Positions 24,881 through 32,755 of a stretch of DNA of 64,000 nt are shown in pieces (within the stretch, counting starts at the first letter, position 1; every line of letters begins with the position of its first letter). The notes below the pieces were generated by a model. The model was not told the DNA's origin, did not search any database, and saw only the letters and a program-made list of their open reading frames with translations. Source of the DNA: Duganella radicis (lineage in GTDB: Bacteria > Pseudomonadota > Gammaproteobacteria > Burkholderiales > Burkholderiaceae_D). Position numbers and translations under genes: made by a program. The stretch spans positions 30,621 through 94,620 of the forward strand of contig NZ_WNKY01000023.1 in the NCBI RefSeq assembly GCF_009720825.1, written 5' to 3'.

Positions 24881-25805
24881 CGCGGTTAGCCACGCCGAAT
24901 GGGATGTGCACCATCGGGATATTCCCGGCAGGCGACTTCAGGTGGCTTAGCTGGTCGTCAAAGAACATATGCGGCCTGAAGATGCTCAGCACCCGCGCTT
25001 TTTCCATCCCGCCGAGGAAGAAGGTTTCGTTGGCCGACACGCCCCAGCTTTTCAGGGTGGTCACCACGCGCTCGTGCGCCGGCGCGCTGCGGGCCGTGAT
25101 GATGGCGATGCGCAGGATTTTCTTGTACGCCGGATTGGCGCGCTGCGCGTCTTCCTCCATCTGCTGCATCAGCGACAGCTTGCGGAACAGGTCGGCCAGC
25201 GGGCCGGGTTGGTGCGGAATGGCCACGCGCTCGGTCTCGTGGGCGTGGAATTCATCCACATTGTTGTTGCGCTTGAAGACGGTTTCCGACTCATCGTCGG
25301 CGATCACGCCGTCAAAGTCGAAGGCGATGCGCAGTTCGCCGTCGTTTTCGTCGTCCTCGGTGCGCGAGGGCAGCACCAGGCCGGCCGGATGGTTGGCGTC
25401 CAGCGCGCGCCGCACGTCTTCCTCGTTGGCGCTCAAGAACAGCGAGGTGTTGAAGGCCGGCAGATAGGTGTAGGGCGATTGCCCGGTCAGAAAGCAGGCG
25501 CGCGAGATGTCCAGGCCGTAGTGCGCGATCGAATTCATCACCCGCAGCCCGGTTTCCGGCGAGTTGCGCGAAAACAGCACCACTTCCACCGGCGCACTTT
25601 GCGGATGGTGCTTGTTGATGCTGAGGAAGCGGCGGATGAAGGGGAAGGCCACGCCCTTGTCCAGCACCGTGCCGATCTGCTGTTCCTGGTACTTGCGGTA
25701 GGCTTCGGCGCCGCCCTCCAGGTACACCTGGTGCGAGGCGGTCAGGTCAAACAGGGCGCTGGAGGCGATGCCGATCACCAGCTTGTGCTCAATCGGGTAG
25801 GGCAT
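24876..25805 (-). CDS. Cytosolic 5'-nucleotidase (NT5C1-like family)
   Basis: 309 residues from the ATG giving MPYPIEHK; the frame is open further upstream but without a family match. It resembles the bacterial branch of the 5'-nucleotidase family PF06189: IGIASSALFDLT at the N-terminus, VVLFSRNSPETGLRV, and the HAD-type nucleophile motif FDFDGVIADDESE near residue 200. Later it has IAIITARSAPAHERV, FFLGGMEKARVL and FFDDQ. It should dephosphorylate nucleoside 5'-monophosphates in the cytoplasm. It is upstream of mfd on the same strand with a 24-nt gap. Confidence 0.85.
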   Translation of the reverse strand: MPYPIEHKLVIGIASSALFDLTASHQVYLEGGAEAYRKYQEQQIGTVLDKGVAFPFIRRFLSINKHHPQSAPVEVVLFSRNSPETGLRVMNSIAHYGLDISRACFLTGQSPYTYLPAFNTSLFLSANEEDVRRALDANHPAGLVLPSRTEDDENDGELRIAFDFDGVIADDESETVFKRNNNVDEFHAHETERVAIPHQPGPLADLFRKLSLMQQMEEDAQRANPAYKKILRIAIITARSAPAHERVVTTLKSWGVSANETFFLGGMEKARVLSIFRPHMFFDDQLSHLKSPAGNIPMVHIPFGVANRV

Positions 25806-25935
25806 GGGTCTGTCGTTAGTCTGCGATGAACCACACTTTACCCGATCGCGGGCCGCCGTGAGCGCCCGATTGGTTTCTTTTCTGCAATTTAGCCATTGCT
25901 TCAAGGCAGTCGCTGCGCTACATTGATACTTCCTC

Positions 25936-27084
25936 ATGATGGATGCTGGTGTGCTGAATCTCGATACCCTGTTGCTGGTGCAAATTTGCGTGACGCTGCT
26001 GACCACGGCGTTGCTGGTCGCTTCCGCCTGTTATACCGACAGCCCGCCCGAGCAGCGCTGGTGGGCGGCCGGCAATGTGGCGGCCTCGGTCGGCATGGTG
26101 ATGTGCAATCTCGACGGCCTGCCGCCGCTGGCCAACGCGGTGCTGGGCTACGCGGTGATCGCCTTCGGGCTGGGCCTGGTGCTGCGCGGCTTGCGCGTGT
26201 ATTGCGCCAACACCTTGTCATGGACCAGCATCGCCATCATCACCGGCATCGCGCTGGTGATCGCCGCCTATTACACCTACGTGGCGCCGAGTTTGCGCGC
26301 GCGCCTGTGCTTCAGCGGTTTCTATTTCGCCCTGCTGAACTGGATCTGCGCGCTGGCGATCGCGCAGCGCCGCAGCTGGCGCGTGTCCGGCATCGCGCTG
26401 GCCGGTTTCGTGCTGCTTGGCGGCGGGTTGTTCCTGCGCGGCGTGCACATGGCAACCCATGGCGATCCGGCCGACGGCGCCAGTTCGCTGGTGATCGCGC
26501 TGAGCGCGCTGGTGGTGCCGCTGGGGCAGATCATCATCGCCTTCGGCCTGATCCTGATGGTGATGTGGCGCTACGCCGAGCGCCTGCGCCGCCTGTCGAC
26601 GCTGGATGCGCTGACCGGGGCGCTCAACCGTGCCGGGCTGGAGATGCAGGGCAAGCGCACCGGCTTACGCGCCCAGCGCGGCGGCCGCAGCCTGGCGGTG
26701 ATCATGATCGACGTCGACTACTTCAAGGTCATCAACGATACCTACGGCCACCCGGTGGGCGACGAGGTGCTGCGCCACCTGGCGCGGCTGGTGCGACTGG
26801 AGCTGCGTCCGCACGACTTGCTGGCGCGCTTTGGCGGCGAGGAGTTCGTGCTGGTGCTGGACGGCGTCGACCGCGAGGCGGCGCTCAAGGTGGCCGAACG
26901 GCTGCGCGCGCGCATCGAATACGAGATTGTCGAGTTCGACAATCTGTCGGTGCGCTACACCGCCAGCATGGGAGTGGTTTGCTCCGACCAGCACGACTAC
27001 GACCTGATCCGCCTGATCTCGGCCGGCGACGCCGCCATGTACGAGGCCAAGCGCGCCGGCCGCAACCGCGTGATCGCCGGTTGA
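25936..27084 (+). CDS. Membrane-bound GGDEF diguanylate cyclase
   Basis: 382 residues. The N-terminal half has about six hydrophobic segments between residues 8 and 215, with a short periplasmic loop. The GGDEF domain starts at TLDALTGALNRAG, has MIDVDYFKVINDTYGH, and ends with AMYEAKRAGRNRV. The active site is GGEEF and the RxxD inhibition site RPHD is five residues before it, so the enzyme should be active and product-inhibited. No named sensory domain was recognised in the membrane part. Start is ATG 25936 or the adjacent ATG 25939. Confidence 0.9.
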   Translation: MMDAGVLNLDTLLLVQICVTLLTTALLVASACYTDSPPEQRWWAAGNVAASVGMVMCNLDGLPPLANAVLGYAVIAFGLGLVLRGLRVYCANTLSWTSIAIITGIALVIAAYYTYVAPSLRARLCFSGFYFALLNWICALAIAQRRSWRVSGIALAGFVLLGGGLFLRGVHMATHGDPADGASSLVIALSALVVPLGQIIIAFGLILMVMWRYAERLRRLSTLDALTGALNRAGLEMQGKRTGLRAQRGGRSLAVIMIDVDYFKVINDTYGHPVGDEVLRHLARLVRLELRPHDLLARFGGEEFVLVLDGVDREAALKVAERLRARIEYEIVEFDNLSVRYTASMGVVCSDQHDYDLIRLISAGDAAMYEAKRAGRNRVIAG

Positions 27085-27106
27085 TACCGTGGGCGGTGAC
27101 GGTTAA

Positions 27107-28327
27107 TCAGCTGCCGCAATTGCTGGTCGCCGCTTGCCCCTTGAAGCGGCTTTCGACCCAGTCCGGCAACAGCCTGGCCGCCTGCTCGACCACCGCCACG
27201 TGGTCGAGCCCCGCAAACTCCTGATAGTTCACCGCCGAGCCGGCGCCGCACAGGGCCACGCGTTCGCGTTTGGTCAATGGCGGCGGCGTGGTGGTGTCGG
27301 CCGAGCCCTGGTAGATCATGAACGGCATGCTGCCCTTGGGCGTGAAGTTATCGACCGCCGTCATCGCATCCCACCATGTCGAGCCGCTGGCCAGCGCGCC
27401 CGGCACATAGGCATCCTTGACGCCGGCCGCCGTGTTCCACACGTCGAAGCAGCCGCTGGCCAGCACCGGCAGCTGTTCCATGGCGTCGGCGGTGAGGAAA
27501 TCGCGATACTTCAAATCCGGGAAGTAGGCCTGGATGCCGGGCAGGGTGGAGATCACGTAGCCGGCGTTTTCCGCGCTGGTCATCGAGTTCAACGTCAGAT
27601 CCTTGATGCGCACCGCCGGCGCGATCAGCGCCGCGCCCAGGCCGGTGAACTCCGGCGCATAGGTGGCGGCGATGTTCTCGCTCCACATGGTGGTCTGCCC
27701 GCCTTGCGACCAGCCGTACATCACGTAGCGTTTGGAGGGATTGGCATCGGTGAATTTTTGCGCCACGCGCAGCATGTCGAGCGAGGCGCGCGCGTTTGGC
27801 TGGCCGGCCATGTAGTAGGCCGGGCCGGGCAGGCCGAGGCCGGGATAATCGCTCATCACCACCATATAGCCTTTGGCCAGCAGGGCCGGCAGCGCGGGCA
27901 CGCGGTCGTGGCCTTGCTCGACGGTGTTGCGGCGCGAGGGCGCGCAGGCGTCCGCCAGGCCGGCGGTTTCGTGGTTCCACAGGACGACATCGCGCTGGCC
28001 GCTGGCGGCGGCGGTCGGCACATAGACTTCGCCGGACACATAGGCCAGCTTGCCGGGCTGGATCTCGGACACGTAGACCACGCTCCAGCCCTTGCTGCCG
28101 GCGGGGGCGTCGGTGCGTGGCTGGACCTGATAGATGTCGCCGGCCTTGGTGGTGGCGGGCGGCATGGCGGTGATGTCCCAGAAGTCGCTGCCGATGCTGA
28201 CCTCCTTGTAGGGCGGCACGGTGGCGGCGACGGCGACGCCGTTGCCATCGCCGCAACCGCTGAGCAGGGCCGCGCCGGACAAGGCCAGCCCGCAAGCCAG
28301 CGCTGTTGTTTTGCTGAGTAGATTCAT
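27107..28327 (-). CDS. Secretory lipase-family lipoprotein
   Basis: 406 residues. The N-terminus is a lipoprotein signal with lipobox LLSGC (Cys at about 25). The alpha/beta-hydrolase core has the nucleophile motif GWSQGG near residue 202, an Asp in YQGSADTTTPP and a late His in FAGLDHVAV, completing a Ser-Asp-His triad. It matches the secretory lipase (LIP) family, whose members hydrolyse triacylglycerols or esters outside the cytoplasm. It is divergent from the LuxR-type regulator at 28438, and the shared region contains a strong palindrome, suggesting that regulator controls it. Confidence 0.85.
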   Translation of the reverse strand: MNLLSKTTALACGLALSGAALLSGCGDGNGVAVAATVPPYKEVSIGSDFWDITAMPPATTKAGDIYQVQPRTDAPAGSKGWSVVYVSEIQPGKLAYVSGEVYVPTAAASGQRDVVLWNHETAGLADACAPSRRNTVEQGHDRVPALPALLAKGYMVVMSDYPGLGLPGPAYYMAGQPNARASLDMLRVAQKFTDANPSKRYVMYGWSQGGQTTMWSENIAATYAPEFTGLGAALIAPAVRIKDLTLNSMTSAENAGYVISTLPGIQAYFPDLKYRDFLTADAMEQLPVLASGCFDVWNTAAGVKDAYVPGALASGSTWWDAMTAVDNFTPKGSMPFMIYQGSADTTTPPPLTKRERVALCGAGSAVNYQEFAGLDHVAVVEQAARLLPDWVESRFKGQAATSNCGS

Positions 28328-28357
28328 GATGGTCTCCGTTATCGTTATGGATGATAA

Positions 28358-28376
28358 ATATCAGGTTGCCTGATAT
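28358..28376. promoter_or_regulatory. Operator-like palindrome between lipase and LuxR regulator
   Basis: ATATCAGG-TTG-CCTGATAT has perfect 8-bp arms and a 3-bp centre. It lies 30 bp before the lipase start and 61 bp before the regulator start, in the only intergenic space they share. Size and symmetry fit a dimeric LuxR-type binding site. Confidence 0.65.
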
Positions 28377-28437
28377 GATTGGATGATACTGGCCGCATGG
28401 GCGCGCGCGGCCCTCCTCAAATGCAGGGTATGGAGAC

Positions 28438-29466
28438 ATGGCGATGGAACAGGACACTCCGTGGATCAAGGGCGTGGGCAGCGTGGCGGCGTTGCCGGCG
28501 GCGCGGTATCAATCGTTCAGCAACGGCCTGCTGGAAATGGGCGAGGCGATGCGGCGCGCCGGCCCGCAGGAATTCCTGCGCGAGACCTTGCTGATCCTGC
28601 GCCGCTGCATCGGCTTCGATTCGGCGTGGTGGGGCGAGATGCGTGCGGGGGCGCCGGGCGAGGCGCCGCGCAACGTGCTGCACGCCAGCATCGGCCTGAG
28701 CCCGACCTTCGCCGAGGAATGGAACCGCGCCATCGCCGCCGAGGATGACTTTGCCCACGACTCGATCCGCACCCTGGGCACGGTGCTGCGTGCCAGCGGC
28801 GAGTGCGATGACGACAGCGAAGCCACGCCGGAGATGGTGGACTTCGTCAAGCGGCACAAGCTGCACACCATCATGGCGATCACGGTGACCTTGCCGGGGA
28901 GCGGGCTGTTGTTCTTTGTCTGCCTGTACCGCCATTGCCCGCGCTCGGCGTTTGACGATGTGGAATGCATGTTGTTCCAGGAGTTCATCCAGCACATGCT
29001 GCGAAACTGGCAGTACCGTCTGGCGGACTGGCAGGCCACCTCCAGCGCGCCGGCGCTGGACGGCATGGCGATCGCCGACATGCAGGGACGGCTGCATTAC
29101 GTCGGCGCGCACATCGGCGCGGCGCTGGCGCGGCATGGCGACTGGCAGGGCACGCTGTTGCCGCCGGCGCTGGCGGCGGCGTTGGCGCAATTGCCGTGCA
29201 GCGTGGTGGTCGGCGGCAGCAAGCTGGTGCTGGAGCGCATGGGGGGGCTGGTGGCCGTGGTGCTGGCCGGCGAAGGCCAGCGCGCGCGCCTGTCGCCGCG
29301 CGAACTGAGCGCGGCGCTGCTGTACGCGCGCGGCCAGTCCTACAAAGAGATCGCCCGCGCGATGGGACTGACGCCCGCCACCGTCCGCACCTACCTGCGC
29401 AACGCCTATGCCAGCCTCGGCGTCTCCAACAAAATCGCCCTCGCCACCGCGCTGGCGCACGCTTGA
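28438..29466 (+). CDS. LuxR-family transcriptional regulator
   Basis: 342 residues. The C-terminal LuxR helix-turn-helix runs from LSPRELSAALLYARGQSYKEIA through GLTPATVRTYLRNAYASLGVSNK, with the family Glu, Leu and Gly positions kept. The N-terminal ~270 residues contain no acyl-homoserine-lactone-binding or receiver motif that I recognise; they resemble large orphan LuxR proteins of this bacterial group. It is divergent from the secretory lipase, with a palindrome between, and is a likely regulator of that gene. GGAGAC precedes the ATG. Confidence 0.88.
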   Translation: MAMEQDTPWIKGVGSVAALPAARYQSFSNGLLEMGEAMRRAGPQEFLRETLLILRRCIGFDSAWWGEMRAGAPGEAPRNVLHASIGLSPTFAEEWNRAIAAEDDFAHDSIRTLGTVLRASGECDDDSEATPEMVDFVKRHKLHTIMAITVTLPGSGLLFFVCLYRHCPRSAFDDVECMLFQEFIQHMLRNWQYRLADWQATSSAPALDGMAIADMQGRLHYVGAHIGAALARHGDWQGTLLPPALAAALAQLPCSVVVGGSKLVLERMGGLVAVVLAGEGQRARLSPRELSAALLYARGQSYKEIARAMGLTPATVRTYLRNAYASLGVSNKIALATALAHA

Positions 29467-29539
29467 TCTGTATCAAACACGTGGGGAGGTGCGGTGCTGG
29501 CGTGGTAGCTCATCGATAGCGTATTCAAGGAGAGTGATC

Positions 29540-29998
29540 ATGCATGGCGCCAATGAACACCCGCGAGTTGAGGACTCCGCGCGAAGCTCTTATGATGTGC
29601 GTATCGCCGCATTGGAGACGGACGTGGCCGTCATACGCAACAGCTTTGCCACCAAGGACGACATCACGGCGTTACGCGCCGAGATGAACGCTAGTCACGA
29701 GCGCATTTTGGCGCTCATCTATGAGTTCAAGCTTGAGGTTCAGACGAACTCAGCTAAGCAGCGGGAAGAGTTTTATGCGGCTTTGGCCAGGCAGCGAGAG
29801 GAATTTAATGCCGCCTTGGCCAAGCAGCGAGAGGAGTTGAATGCCGCCCTGGCCAAGCAGCGGGAGGATCTCCATACCGCGCTGGCCGATACGAAAATGG
29901 ATTTGCATCGCGCGTTAATGGGGCACGTTTGGAAGCTGTATGGCTTTGCTTCCCTGTTGCTGGGTGGGGTGTATTACATCGCCCGTTACGTGCATTGA
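29540..29998 (+). CDS. Coiled-coil protein with 11-residue repeats and C-terminal membrane anchor
   Basis: 152 residues from ATG 29540 (AAGGAGAG upstream). Not assigned to a named function. Residues 72-115 are four tandem 11-residue units of the form AKQREEFNAAL; before them is a helical region with heptad-like spacing. A single membrane helix near residues 130-148 (LYGFASLLLGGVYYIARY) ends the chain. The layout, a long coiled coil followed by a tail anchor, recalls DUF1640-like proteins. It lies between the LuxR regulator and the lipase chaperone, its stop abutting that of the chaperone gene. Base composition is less GC-rich than its neighbours. Confidence 0.75.
   Translation: MHGANEHPRVEDSARSSYDVRIAALETDVAVIRNSFATKDDITALRAEMNASHERILALIYEFKLEVQTNSAKQREEFYAALARQREEFNAALAKQREELNAALAKQREDLHTALADTKMDLHRALMGHVWKLYGFASLLLGGVYYIARYVH
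29753..29884 (+). repeat. Four tandem 33-bp coding repeats
   Basis: Four consecutive 33-bp units, each encoding one 11-residue coiled-coil repeat. Units two and three are nearly identical in DNA, units one and four diverged, which points to recent duplication within the gene. Confidence 0.85.
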
Positions 29999-30943
29999 TT
30001 ATTCGTAGGCCGGCAGGCGCTTTTGTTCGTCGGTGCTGAAGATGCTGTCGCGCAGTTGCTGGAGGGCGGCGGGGTCTTGCGGGAGTTGACTGCGTTGGGC
30101 CTGGTAGGTGGTGATGCGGCGTTGCCAGTCGGCTTCCTCGCGGTCGACGTCGGCCAGGCGCGCGGCGGCGGCGGGCGAAATGGCGGCGGCGCGCAGGCGG
30201 TAGATTTCGTTGTCGTCGGCGCCGCGTGCGCGGGCGGTGCTGACGGTTTCTTCCAGACGCAGCACGCGCGTGGGCGCGTCTTTTTCCACCCGTGCGGCGG
30301 CCGGCAGGGCGGCGTCCAGCGCGGCCAGTTGTTGCTGGCGCCGCGCCGCGGTCAGGCTGGTGTCGCTGTTGATGGCCAGCCGGGTAATGGCATCCTGGTC
30401 GTAGGCGTCGGCGGCGTTGAACAGGCCGGCGATTTCCCGTTCGCTGAAATAGGTGCTGCGTAGCTGCTGCATGGCCCCCAATCGCTGGCGTGCGCGGAGC
30501 ACGGGATCGGTTTGCGGCGGCAGGCCGCGCTCCACGTCGGCCAGGGCACGTTTGTAGGCGAGCCAGGCGTCCAGCAGGCGCCGCGCTTCCGCGGCCGCCG
30601 CGGCAGGCAGACGGCGGTCGAGTTCGCGGATGATTTCGCTGCGGATGGCTTCCAGCGGACGCTCGCCAAGGCCGGCCAGGTAGTAGTCGAACAGGTAGGC
30701 CAGTTCGGCGTTGACCTCCAGCCGGCCGGCAGTATTGGCGCGGGCGGCGCCGTCCGGGCGTGTGCCCAGCATGGAGGGCACGAAGGCAAAGTAGTCGGGA
30801 TCGCCGCCCGATGCGGCAGTTGCGCCTGACGCGGCGGTGGCGGTCGCGTCGCCCAGGCCGGCACCTGCGCTGCGCAACAGCAGCCAGCCACCGACACCGG
30901 CCGCCATGACGGCCAGCGCGGCCACGCGCAGCGCCCTTCGCAT
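29999..30943 (-). CDS. lifO: Lipase-specific foldase (lipase chaperone)
   Basis: 314 residues. An N-terminal membrane anchor (about 5-25) and an Ala/Gly-rich linker lead to the helical chaperone domain. Family signatures include the early FAFVPSMLGTRPDG and LAYLFDYYLAGLGE, then long helices with RLGAMQQLRSTYFSEREIAGLFN. LifO-type proteins sit in the inner membrane facing the periplasm and fold their cognate lipase before type II secretion. ATG 30943 overlaps the stop of lipA (TGATG), the classical lipase/foldase pairing. Confidence 0.93.
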   Translation of the reverse strand: MRRALRVAALAVMAAGVGGWLLLRSAGAGLGDATATAASGATAASGGDPDYFAFVPSMLGTRPDGAARANTAGRLEVNAELAYLFDYYLAGLGERPLEAIRSEIIRELDRRLPAAAAAEARRLLDAWLAYKRALADVERGLPPQTDPVLRARQRLGAMQQLRSTYFSEREIAGLFNAADAYDQDAITRLAINSDTSLTAARRQQQLAALDAALPAAARVEKDAPTRVLRLEETVSTARARGADDNEIYRLRAAAISPAAAARLADVDREEADWQRRITTYQAQRSQLPQDPAALQQLRDSIFSTDEQKRLPAYE

Positions 30944-31857
30944 CAGAGTCCCAGTCCCTGCAAGCGGTTGGCTTGCTGGCGGTAGATGGTGACCGGATTG
31001 GTCTCGAACAGATTGGTGATGCCGATCAGTTGGTTCACCTCATCCAGATGGTTGAGCGCGTAGTCGTCGCGGATCACGCGGCCCAGATGGCTGGAGCAGC
31101 TGCTGACCAGCCCATCATTTTTCGCGCCGTTGAAGGCCAGCGCCGTCAGCGCCAGCACCGGATCGCTGGCGTCCAGCGCATTGGTGTAGGGCTGCGCACC
31201 GCTCCAAGAGAAGTAGTACACGCCCTTCACCTGATAATCGCCTTCGCCGCAAGCGGAGGTGGGCACGCCCTGCGGATGGCGGCTGTTGAAGGCCAGCGTG
31301 CCGGCCGTGCTGAGCGAGGTCGCCGCCGCGCGCGCATTCTGCGGCAAGGTCGGGCTGCCGGACAGGAAGCTGATGAAGCCCGACACCGCATTCGCCACGC
31401 CATAGGTCACATCCGGCACCGCGCCGATCAGCACATCGGCCACGCGCGAGCCTTTGTTGACGCCGCCAACGCTGGTCACCGACGCCACCAGATCCGGCCG
31501 CACCGACGCCACATAGCGCGAGGTCGGCCCGCCATGGCTGTGCCCCACCAGATTGACCTTGCTGGCGCCAGTCGCCGCCAGGATCTGCTTGACCTGCAAC
31601 AGCAACTGCTCGCCGCGCACCTCGGTGCTGTTGGCGGCCGAGACCTGCGTCACGTAGACGTCGGCGCCGCCGCTGCGCAGGGCGGCGGCGATGCCGTAGA
31701 AGTAGTCTACCGGCCCCACGCTGTCAAAGCCGAACAGGCCGTGCACCAGCACGATGGGGTATCTGGTCTGGGTGTAGCCGGCCGCCCACGAGGGCGCGGG
31801 CAGGGCGAGGAGGAGGGCGAAGCATAACGTCAGGGTCTTCCAGAAGCGTTGTTTCAT
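30943..31857 (-). CDS. lipA: Secreted triacylglycerol lipase (family I, foldase-dependent)
   Basis: 304 residues with a signal peptide (about 1-25, cut after SWA). The oxyanion region is YPIVLVHGLFGFDSVG, the nucleophile elbow GHSHGG, Asp in NDGLVSSCSSHLG and catalytic His in LNHLDEVNQL, all matching Pseudomonas/Burkholderia subfamily I.1-I.2 lipases. Two Cys, in TSACGEGDY and VSSCSSH, probably form the structural disulfide. It hydrolyses long-chain triacylglycerols outside the cell and depends on the foldase encoded next, with which it is translationally coupled. Confidence 0.95.
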   Translation of the reverse strand: MKQRFWKTLTLCFALLLALPAPSWAAGYTQTRYPIVLVHGLFGFDSVGPVDYFYGIAAALRSGGADVYVTQVSAANSTEVRGEQLLLQVKQILAATGASKVNLVGHSHGGPTSRYVASVRPDLVASVTSVGGVNKGSRVADVLIGAVPDVTYGVANAVSGFISFLSGSPTLPQNARAAATSLSTAGTLAFNSRHPQGVPTSACGEGDYQVKGVYYFSWSGAQPYTNALDASDPVLALTALAFNGAKNDGLVSSCSSHLGRVIRDDYALNHLDEVNQLIGITNLFETNPVTIYRQQANRLQGLGL

Positions 31858-31933
31858 GGTGGTCTCCGATGTCTATGTTGTGCTGATCAATGTAGCATCG
31901 GCGACGCGGCCTTGCAGTCCGCACGCTAGTCCC

Positions 31934-31985
31934 CAGGAGCCAATCTGCGGGCCTGGTGAGCGCGCGCAGGCTCCTGCGCTATAAT
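31934..31985 (+). promoter_or_regulatory. Candidate promoter and inverted repeat before the TetR gene
   Basis: CAGGAGCC (31934-31941) and GGCTCCTG (31969-31976) are perfect 8-bp inverted arms, followed at once by TATAAT at 31980-31985, 30 bp before the TetR start. The arms are far apart for a single dimer, so they may be two half-sites or a hairpin. No strong -35. Confidence 0.4.
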
Positions 31986-32014
31986 CGTCCAAAAAATACA
32001 TCACAGGGACAACC

Positions 32015-32755
32015 TTGGCGGCGCAATTCGACTTCCAACAATTTCAGGCTGTGACGCCGCTGGATGGCGTCAATATCTGGGCGTATCTGCTCGACCGTTA
32101 TGCCGACCGCATCACGGTCAAGCGCCGCAAGCCGGCGCTGGAGAACCTGGAGAAAATCTTCAACGCGACTTTCAAACTGGCCAACGAGGTGGGCTTCCGC
32201 GCCATGAATCTGCGCGACCTGTGCGGCGAGACCGGCTTGTCGATGGGCGGCTTGTATGGCTATATCAGCAGCAAGGACCAGCTGGCGGAAATGATCGAGG
32301 ATGTGGTGCGCCATGTGACGCATGAGCTGCCGAAGAAGTACGCCGGCATCAGCGATCCGCTCGACCGCATCGAGGCGCTGATGCGCGCCTCGATTTATGT
32401 GTCGGAGATTTTGCAGCCGTGGTTTTACTTCGTCTTCATGGACTCGCGCGTGTTGCAGGCGGAGCAGCGCGGCACGGCCAAGGAATCGGAGATGCACGTG
32501 CAGGCCTTGTTTGCCGAGGTGATCGCGCAGATTCCGAACCGTCCGCACGCCAGTCCGGACCTGGTCGCGGCCCACCTCATGGCCATGTTCCAGGACTGGT
32601 ACGTCAAGCGCTGGAAGTACCGCGCGGCCGACATCGATCCCGACCGCTTTGCCGACAGCGCCGTGCGCATGATGCGCGGCTATCTGGGTGCCGTCATTCC
32701 GGCGCAGGCCGGAATCCAATCCCTTAGCGCACCGGGCCGGTCGGCACCGGCTTGA
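32015..32755 (+). CDS. TetR-family transcriptional regulator
   Basis: 246 residues from a TTG at 32015, supported by AGGGA 5 nt upstream; the first internal Met is already inside the DNA-binding region. The helix-turn-helix is ATFKLANEVGFRAMNLRDLCGETGLSMGGLYGYISSKDQL. A ligand/dimer domain follows up to about MMRGYLG. The last ~22 residues (VIPAQAGIQSLS...) are encoded by a dispersed palindromic repeat and then by the antisense of the mrcA end, so the original stop has probably been lost. It is divergent from lipA. Confidence 0.88.
   Translation: MAAQFDFQQFQAVTPLDGVNIWAYLLDRYADRITVKRRKPALENLEKIFNATFKLANEVGFRAMNLRDLCGETGLSMGGLYGYISSKDQLAEMIEDVVRHVTHELPKKYAGISDPLDRIEALMRASIYVSEILQPWFYFVFMDSRVLQAEQRGTAKESEMHVQALFAEVIAQIPNRPHASPDLVAAHLMAMFQDWYVKRWKYRAADIDPDRFADSAVRMMRGYLGAVIPAQAGIQSLSAPGRSAPA
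32693..32716. repeat. Dispersed palindrome of the GTCATTCC...GGAATCCA type
   Basis: GTCATTCCGGC-GCAG-GCCGGAATCCA, with TTCCGGC / GCCGGAA arms (32697-32703 and 32708-32714). This sequence type is scattered in many proteobacterial genomes and is often translated as VIPAQAGIQ or similar when it enters a gene, as it does here in the TetR tail. Confidence 0.8.

Noticed and set aside
29753..29884. CRISPR-like array
   Set aside because: Units are contiguous 33-bp coding repeats without spacers, in frame within a coiled-coil protein.
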